From an uncultured Lachnospiraceae bacterium (GTDB lineage Bacteria; Bacillota; Clostridia; Lachnospirales; Lachnospiraceae): a stretch of DNA of 54,325 nt. Position 1 is the first letter of the stretch. Each line of letters opens with the position of its first letter. Shown here in pieces: positions 49,536 through 54,325 of the stretch. A model generated the notes under the pieces. It ran no database searches. It was not told where the DNA came from and was given only the letters and a program-made list of their open reading frames with translations. A program made the position numbers and the translations under genes. The stretch covers positions 1-54,325 of the forward strand of contig CAJUCC010000091.1 in the NCBI GenBank assembly GCA_910585205.1, read 5' to 3'.

Positions 49536-50912
49536 CTATTTCTGCTGTGCCCAATAATCACCGATGGAATCGATCAATTCCTCCTTGTCGCTCCGGTCCG
49601 CCAGATACTTCTGCATCGCCGCGCCCAGTACGGCCCAGTGATCGTTGGGAACGATAACCGAAGCATTGAACGCCTGATCGTTATGTACCTTGTCATAAAT
49701 ATCCGCGCTCAACGGGTCGGTCGGCTCATACGGATTATTCTGGAACGGCGGAATCACATTGCATGTCTTGACAAGCATCTGCTGACCGATCTCGCTGAAT
49801 ACGATCCAGTTCAGAAATTCCTTTGCCGCCGCCTGTTGTTTTTCATCCGCCACTATGCGGTCAAGCATCACCTGTTTGGACGGTGAAGCCTGTATTTTCT
49901 GATTGGCAAAATCGGATTCGTCGTCGTTCATAAAATAAGGAAGGAAGCCATACTCATCCGTTGCCGTCGCTCCGGCTTCCGCCAGATTCGTCCAAGCCCA
50001 GTTTCCGTTAAACCAAAACGCCGTTTTCCCGTCTGCCAGATCAATCGCCATTTCATCGTAATCCGCTCCCAGCGGATCGCCCTGTGCCACGTTATAGGCT
50101 TTCAGGATGTCAAACATATTCAGGAAATCGTGCAGCCTGTCATAGCTGTCCAGATCCAGCGTCCCGGCCTTGATCTCCTCCACTTTCTCCTGCGCGCCCG
50201 CCGTCGTCCCGTCATACAGCTCATAGATATACTGCAGATGATGCGCGCCCAGCGACCAGTCTTCTTTCGCCATGGAAACCGGCCTGCGGATACCTGCCGC
50301 CTTTAACTCTTCCAGAAGGTTTACAAAATCCGTCTGTGTTTTGATCGCGGCAGGATCAAATGTTCGTCCCAGTGCGCCTTCAATCACCGCCTTATTGTAG
50401 ATAATGCCCCTTCCCTCGATACACAGCGGAAAACAATATACCCTGCCGTCGATTTCCGTCACATAGCCGTCCGCCTCTGCCACCCATGGCTCATCGGTAA
50501 GGTCCTGCGCCTTCTCTGCGGCAAGCGCGATCACATCCGTCGTGTCCAGAATCGCCAGCGTCGGCGGGTTGCCCGAGTTATACAGGCTTACCACCTTCGT
50601 GTACGGGGAATCGCCTTCCGTCACCGGCATAATCTCCACATGGACGCCCGATTTTTCTTCGTATGCAGCGCTCATCTTTTCCAGAGCCACCTGAATCTCA
50701 GCCTTTGAGTTCAGCAGTGTGATGCTCGTTCCGCGCAGTGAGCTGTCATACTGGAAGGTATCCACGGACGTGTCAATCGGAATTTCTTCCACCACTTCGT
50801 TGGGATCGTCAGGGTCACTCGCAAACCCGAACGTACATCCGCTCAGAGAAGCCGCCAGAAGCGTCGTCGTCAGCGCCAGCGCAATGCCCTTTCCCGAAAC
50901 TTTTCCTTTCAT
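49536..50912 (-). CDS. Sugar-binding lipoprotein of the sucrose ABC importer
   Basis: Family 1 extracellular solute-binding protein (458 residues from ATG 50912, SD AGGAGGAGG), lipid-anchored at C26 after L-S-G. Fold signs: GTSITLLNSKAEIQVALEKM at the front, GDSPYTKVVSLYNSGNPPTL, the hinge block GRVYCFPLCIEGRGIIYNK, and DGKTAFWFNGNWAWTNLAEA. It captures the sugar and hands it to the two permeases. First gene of the divergent operon, under control of the operator at 50969-50984. Confidence 0.94.
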   Translation of the reverse strand: MKGKVSGKGIALALTTTLLAASLSGCTFGFASDPDDPNEVVEEIPIDTSVDTFQYDSSLRGTSITLLNSKAEIQVALEKMSAAYEEKSGVHVEIMPVTEGDSPYTKVVSLYNSGNPPTLAILDTTDVIALAAEKAQDLTDEPWVAEADGYVTEIDGRVYCFPLCIEGRGIIYNKAVIEGALGRTFDPAAIKTQTDFVNLLEELKAAGIRRPVSMAKEDWSLGAHHLQYIYELYDGTTAGAQEKVEEIKAGTLDLDSYDRLHDFLNMFDILKAYNVAQGDPLGADYDEMAIDLADGKTAFWFNGNWAWTNLAEAGATATDEYGFLPYFMNDDESDFANQKIQASPSKQVMLDRIVADEKQQAAAKEFLNWIVFSEIGQQMLVKTCNVIPPFQNNPYEPTDPLSADIYDKVHNDQAFNASVIVPNDHWAVLGAAMQKYLADRSDKEELIDSIGDYWAQQK

Positions 50913-50968
50913 GCAATTTTCCTCCTCCTTTTTCATTTTATTTTTCTTTTCCCTATGAATAACCAGTT

Positions 50969-50984
50969 AAGTAACCGGTTACTT
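50969..50984. promoter_or_regulatory. Palindromic operator O1 for the LacI-type regulator
   Basis: AAGTAACCGGTTACTT is a perfect 16-bp palindrome with the central CpG typical of LacI-family operators. It lies just downstream of the presumed start of the transport transcript, so binding would block transcription. Next to it (50960-50969) is a near copy, TAACCAGTTA. Confidence 0.85.
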
Positions 50985-50993
50985 TTCACATTT

Positions 50994-51023
50994 ATGGTAG
51001 CATATTGTATCTTTGTCCGTCAA
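50994..51023 (-). promoter_or_regulatory. Promoter of the sucrose transport operon
   Basis: Minus-strand TTGACG (51018-51023), 18-bp spacer, TACCAT (50994-50999). Operator O1 covers roughly +3 to +18. The -10 is imperfect. Confidence 0.6.
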
Positions 51024-51043
51024 CAGGCAATTATAATTTTATT

Positions 51044-51057
51044 AATTGTGCACAATT
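51044..51057. promoter_or_regulatory. Perfect palindrome of unknown use
   Basis: AATTGTGCACAATT is a perfect 14-bp palindrome midway between the divergent promoters. It differs from the O1/O2 sequence and could be a site for a second regulator. Confidence 0.45.
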
Positions 51058-51086
51058 TACCGCTTTTCTCCTTATGCACACTCTAC

Positions 51087-51104
51087 AAAACCGGTTACGT
51101 AACC
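51087..51104. promoter_or_regulatory. Second operator-like site O2
   Basis: AAAACCGGTTACGTAACC shares AACCGGTTAC with O1 and contains GGTTACGTAACC, a perfect 12-bp palindrome. It lies about 20 bp upstream of the regulator gene's -35, suggesting looping or autoregulation. Confidence 0.65.
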
Positions 51105-51124
51105 CCTTCCTTACGGGTCGCTTA

Positions 51125-51153
51125 TTGAATTATATGCAGCATTCTGCTATAAT
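51125..51153 (+). promoter_or_regulatory. Promoter of the LacI-type regulator gene
   Basis: TTGAAT (51125-51130), 17-bp spacer, TATAAT (51148-51153), 45 bp before the start codon. Confidence 0.78.
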
Positions 51154-51198
51154 CAATAAAATACAGTATTATGAAAGAAACAAAAGGATTTATGCAGT

Positions 51199-52230
51199 AT
51201 GGGTAAGAAAAAAAATGTAACATTTGACGACATCGCGCGATTTACGAAATTTTCCAAAACGACAATCTCGCGATTTTTTAATGATCCCGATTCCCTGACA
51301 CTGGAAAATCAGGAAATCATATCCGATGCGCTGGAAAAACTGGATTATCAGGAAAACAAAGTGGCGCGGATCCTTGCCAATGGCAAGACCGAATTTATCG
51401 GGGTCGTTATCCCCAACCTCTTTAACGATTATTATTCCGAAATGCTGAATCAGATTCTTCTGACATATGAAACGTTCGGTTATAAATTTCTCGTTTTCGT
51501 CGGTGATGAACAAGAAGAGATCGAGCGGCGTTATATCAAGGAGCTGCTCGCTTATAAAATCGAGGGGCTGATTATTTTAAGTTACACCATTCCATCCCTG
51601 GAACTGGCGCAGCTACAGCTCCCCATTGTCACAATCGAGCGGGAAGACGAGCACGTATGCAGTGTCAATACCGACAATTATCTGGGTGCGATACAGGCCA
51701 CCAGCCTGCTGGCGGAGCAGGGCTGCGACATCCTGATTCATGTCAATTCCTCTGTGCCCTCCAATCTCCCCGCTTACGGCCGTATCCGGGGTTTTCTGGA
51801 CACCTGCCAGAAGAAAAACCTGCAGCACCGGATCATATACAAGCCCTTTGAAAGCACCTATGCGCTGACCCAGAAATATCTGCAGGAAACACTGGATGAA
51901 CTGGAGGCGGACTGCAGGGGATTGAAAAAGGGACTGTTTGTGTCCAATGATACCCATGCCAATGTCCTGCTCAATCTGCTTGTGAGAAAATACGGAACGC
52001 TCCCGGACGATTATCTGATCGTGGGATTTGACAACTCTCCGATCGCGACGCAGGCGGTCATCCCCATCAGTACGGTGGGGCAGCAGATTGACAAAATCGC
52101 CCATGAAGCGGTCAGTCTGCTTGTGGAGTTGATGAATGAACGAAAAAAAAGAAAACCGGCTCCTTTGAAAGAGCCGATCCACAGAGTCGTGCCGCCGGTG
52201 CTGATCCGCAGAGAGACGACCGGCGAATGA
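51199..52230 (+). CDS. scrR: LacI-family repressor of the sucrose locus
   Basis: DNA-binding repressor with periplasmic-binding-protein-like effector domain. The N-terminal helix-turn-helix is VTFDDIARFTKFSKTTISRF with the hinge helix region NKVARILANGKT. The core (about 62-335) contains IGVVIPNLFNDYYSEMLNQI and the dimer/effector blocks VSNDTHANVLLNLL and IVGFDNSPIATQAVIPISTV. Length 343, normal. Placement, divergent from binding protein and permeases and next to two related palindromes, supports control by an imported sugar or its product. Symbol given by context only; the effector is unknown. It is a ScrR/CcpA-style regulator. Confidence 0.9.
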   Translation: MGKKKNVTFDDIARFTKFSKTTISRFFNDPDSLTLENQEIISDALEKLDYQENKVARILANGKTEFIGVVIPNLFNDYYSEMLNQILLTYETFGYKFLVFVGDEQEEIERRYIKELLAYKIEGLIILSYTIPSLELAQLQLPIVTIEREDEHVCSVNTDNYLGAIQATSLLAEQGCDILIHVNSSVPSNLPAYGRIRGFLDTCQKKNLQHRIIYKPFESTYALTQKYLQETLDELEADCRGLKKGLFVSNDTHANVLLNLLVRKYGTLPDDYLIVGFDNSPIATQAVIPISTVGQQIDKIAHEAVSLLVELMNERKKRKPAPLKEPIHRVVPPVLIRRETTGE

Positions 52231-52249
52231 CAAGGATCATTCCGCAGGA

Positions 52250-53146
52250 TCAGACGCGGTTCTTCTCGTAAATCCGCCGCGCCTGTTCCGCCACCACCGC
52301 TCTCAGTCCGGCCGGTTCGATAATGTCCACCTGCATTCCGAACGACAACAGAAACCCTGTCAGCCAACCGTCTTCCGGCATCTGCGCGGTAACGATAAAA
52401 TCACCGTTTTCCTGCCGCTGAATCTGCGCCGCATCAAACTCATCACAGACACGATATGCCGCCTCCGGGGGAAACCGCAGCACGATCTCCCTGTATATCC
52501 GCGCAGAAGTGTCTGTCTGCTCCGGGACGGCGCGGCGGGAAAAGCTTTCGTCCAGAACTTCCAGTTCCAGAATGCGGCTCAGTCTGAATAAGCGGTAATC
52601 TTGTTTTTCCGTACAATACGCTTTCACATACCACGCTCTCGACTTATACAGCAGCCGTAACGGCTGTATCACCCGCTCCCTGACCTCCCGACAAGATCCC
52701 GCATAGAGAATCTTTACATTCTTACAGTGTATCACCGCCGATTTTAACCGGTTAAATTTCCGGTTGTGATATTCCTGACTGCCCCATCCTGAGAAATCCA
52801 CTTCCAGCCAGCTTTCCGCGTCAGCCTGAAATAGCGCGGAAAGCTTCTGCAGCGTCCGATCGCCGTCCGTATCCCGCATCGTATGCAGGCTCTGCAGCAG
52901 GGCAAGTACTTCCTGCTTCTCTTCTCCCGACAAAATCGCCTTATCGAGAACGAAATGATCCATCAGAGAAATGCCGCCGTTTCGTCCCGCCTCCGCGTAA
53001 ACAGGAATCCCCGCTCCGCTCAGAGCGTCAATATCCCGGTAAATGGTTCTTACCGACACTTCAAATTTTTCTGCCAGCTCGGGCGCTGTGGCGCGCCCCT
53101 TATCCAGCAGGTAATATACGATTTTAAACAGTCTGCTCTCCTGCAT
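52250..53146 (-). CDS. YafY-type HTH and WYL domain regulator
   Basis: Transcription regulator of 298 residues. A DeoR-like/HTH_11 winged helix (RLFKIVYYLLDKGRATAPEL through VSVRTIYRDIDALSGAGIPV) is followed by a WYL domain (about 135-205; the segment YKSRAWYVKAYCTEKQDYRL holds the WYL-equivalent residues) and a WCX C-terminal extension ending in the usual VEIIEP-like block. WYL proteins sense small ligands or nucleic acids; target here is unknown. It overlaps the DUF1667 gene by 23 bp and may control that redox operon. Confidence 0.92.
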   Translation of the reverse strand: MQESRLFKIVYYLLDKGRATAPELAEKFEVSVRTIYRDIDALSGAGIPVYAEAGRNGGISLMDHFVLDKAILSGEEKQEVLALLQSLHTMRDTDGDRTLQKLSALFQADAESWLEVDFSGWGSQEYHNRKFNRLKSAVIHCKNVKILYAGSCREVRERVIQPLRLLYKSRAWYVKAYCTEKQDYRLFRLSRILELEVLDESFSRRAVPEQTDTSARIYREIVLRFPPEAAYRVCDEFDAAQIQRQENGDFIVTAQMPEDGWLTGFLLSFGMQVDIIEPAGLRAVVAEQARRIYEKNRV

Positions 53147-53513
53147 CCGTTACCCTCCGCACCGCTCCGGTCGCCACGATCGCCGCTCCGGTTTCCGCCG
53201 CATTTTCCAGAAGCACGTCGCCGATCGCAACCGGCGCCTCCGCCACTATACCGTTGATCGCCTGCATACAGGCAAATATTTTGTCTTTGGGAATATCCCG
53301 CGCTGTCTTAACGGAGACAAGCGCTCTGTCTCCGCCCTCTACGCAGACTGTCGATGTCACGACCCGCGTCGGTGCGGTCACTTCTTTTTCGGCATAACTT
53401 TTGCCGCGCGGGCAGGTATTGCCGGTGATGTCCGTGACGGTTCCGTCCTGCATTGTCACAGTGACAGTACAGCCGACCGGACAGCCGATACAGGTAAGCT
53501 CCTTCTTTTCCAT
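53124..53513 (-). CDS. DUF1667 iron-sulfur-like protein
   Basis: A 129-residue protein with a Cys set at the front (CIGCPVGC) and NTCPRGKSYAEKEVTAPTRV, the DUF1667 signature. Cys spacing suggests an Fe-S cluster. Such proteins are encoded with FAD oxidoreductases of the glycerol-3-phosphate dehydrogenase kind, and here the FAD enzyme gene ends 5 bp upstream. It probably passes electrons or serves as a small subunit. Confidence 0.9.
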   Translation of the reverse strand: MEKKELTCIGCPVGCTVTVTMQDGTVTDITGNTCPRGKSYAEKEVTAPTRVVTSTVCVEGGDRALVSVKTARDIPKDKIFACMQAINGIVAEAPVAIGDVLLENAAETGAAIVATGAVRRVTDAGEQTV

Positions 53514-53518
53514 AGATA

Positions 53519-54325
53519 TTATGCCTCCTCGATCGTTACGGTAATCTGCCGCAGATCCCGATATGCGGCAAGCTGCCGCTTTTCCAGAATCAGCGTTTCC
53601 ATCTCGCCCGGTGCGATCACCGGTTTGCGGCGATGTATCATACGCTCTCCGTCGCCGTACACGGCGATACAGGCATGGCGGTATACCGCATCCGCCCGAA
53701 AACGCACGGTCAGACGTTCCTCCATTTTATCCGCCCGGATACGCTGGGGAACGGTATAGCGCACACCCGGACCGGGCACAAGGGAAATCTCCGGCCTGCG
53801 CTGCGCGCTGCCGCTCTCCGCTTCCCTGCCCGCAGTCCCATCTGCCTGTCTCTTTTCTGCGAATGCGGCCGCATTTTTGCCCGCGCGTGCGGCTTCTTCG
53901 GACACGTAGTCAACCAGATCATGAACATGCAGGACATTGCCGCAGGCGAACACGCCGGGAACATTCGTTTCCAGGCTCTCGTTGACAACCGGGCCGGCTG
54001 TCACGGCATCCATTTCCACGCTCATGCCGCGGGTAAGCTCATTTTCCGGTATCAGGCCCACGGAGAGTAAGAGGGTATCGCATCCGTAATCTTCTTCCGT
54101 TCCCGGCACGGGTTTTCCCGCCGCGTCAACCCGTGCCAGCGTAACGCCTTCCACGCGCTCTCTGCCCCGGATCGCAACAACCGTATGGCTGAGTTTCAGC
54201 GGAATCCCGAAATCATCCAGGCACTGTACGATATTGCGTTTCAATCCGCCGGAATAAGGCATCAGTTCCGCAACGACCTTTACCTTTGCCCCTTCCAGCG
54301 TCATGCGCCGCGCCATAATCAGGCC
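53519..54325 (-). CDS. FAD/NAD(P)-dependent oxidoreductase (C-terminal part, runs off the window)
   Basis: C-terminal 268 codons of a pyridine-nucleotide-type flavoenzyme; the reading frame stays open to the window edge, continuing upstream from GLIMARRMTLEGAKV, so the N-terminus is missing. The visible part has the second NAD-binding half (ARRMTLEGAKVKVVAELMPY), the switch CDTLLLSVGLIPENELTRG and the FAD-binding block NVPGVFACGNVLHVHDLVDY. The tail beyond 180 is a beta-rich end. With the DUF1667 gene 5 bp downstream it should form a redox pair of the glycerol-3-phosphate-dehydrogenase-associated kind. Substrate unknown. Confidence 0.88.
   Translation of the reverse strand, partial: GLIMARRMTLEGAKVKVVAELMPYSGGLKRNIVQCLDDFGIPLKLSHTVVAIRGRERVEGVTLARVDAAGKPVPGTEEDYGCDTLLLSVGLIPENELTRGMSVEMDAVTAGPVVNESLETNVPGVFACGNVLHVHDLVDYVSEEAARAGKNAAAFAEKRQADGTAGREAESGSAQRRPEISLVPGPGVRYTVPQRIRADKMEERLTVRFRADAVYRHACIAVYGDGERMIHRRKPVIAPGEMETLILEKRQLAAYRDLRQITVTIEEA

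Noticed and set aside
1..54325. CRISPR arrays, phage genes or rRNA
   Set aside because: No regularly spaced repeats, no phage structural genes and no rRNA sequence found on either strand.

Overview
The window looks like chromosome from a fairly GC-rich member of the Clostridia, most likely a Lachnospiraceae gut bacterium. The signs are a dense gene layout, clostridial promoters and SD sites, an alpha2-type glycyl-tRNA synthetase, an scpA-scpB-dacF neighbourhood, several DUF4349/insulinase/era/recO genes in one run, ATPase-less sugar ABC operons, and a giant 2-hydroxyacyl-CoA dehydratase activase fusion. This is inferred from gene content only.

Left part (1-19,011, nearly all minus strand). 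Two DacF-type D,D-carboxypeptidases flank a metallophosphoesterase-scpA-scpB operon (cell-wall maturation and chromosome condensation). A CmpB-family membrane protein and a chemoreceptor follow, then rpsU with its own consensus promoter and a leader hairpin touching its SD. Next comes one long housekeeping operon reading from 19,011 down to 8,338: M16C peptidase, DUF4349 lipoprotein, era, a small yqzL-like gene hidden in the start of recO, recO (with no cysteines), a lipoprotein, glyS and alaS.

Middle part (19,200-32,130). On the plus strand are a purine permease, an EamA transporter and a DUF4272 protein. Facing them is a minus-strand operon encoding a rhomboid-like membrane protein without visible catalytic residues, a sigma-70-like protein that keeps regions 1.1-2.2 and 3 but lacks region 4, and a small unknown protein. 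A 1427-residue 2-hydroxyacyl-CoA dehydratase activase fusion (plus strand) converges on an AmmeMemoRadiSam locus. There the LigB-AMMECR1 gene is intact but the radical SAM partner amrS is a wreck: an internal deletion removes the SAM-cluster core, and there are two homopolymer frameshifts. A tRNA-Pro(AGG) with a consensus-like promoter and terminator follows.

Right part (32,162-54,325). A sugar-type binding protein, a membrane diguanylate cyclase (SGDEF variant) and a GH2 beta-galactosidase form one minus-strand operon without permeases, which suggests binding-protein-fed c-di-GMP signalling. An AT-rich island follows with one orphan TM protein carrying MORN-like repeats and a 429-bp insertion-sequence remnant. 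Then comes a sucrose locus: LacI-type regulator (plus), and divergently a binding protein and two permeases, then a GH32 sucrase and a GH13_4 amylosucrase-like enzyme. These run with small gaps or overlaps into rluF-like, ligA and metA. A perfect palindromic operator AAGTAACCGGTTACTT sits just downstream of the transport promoter, and a perfect consensus promoter for the sucrase lies inside a 14-bp hairpin. The window ends with a WYL regulator, a DUF1667 protein and a truncated FAD oxidoreductase.
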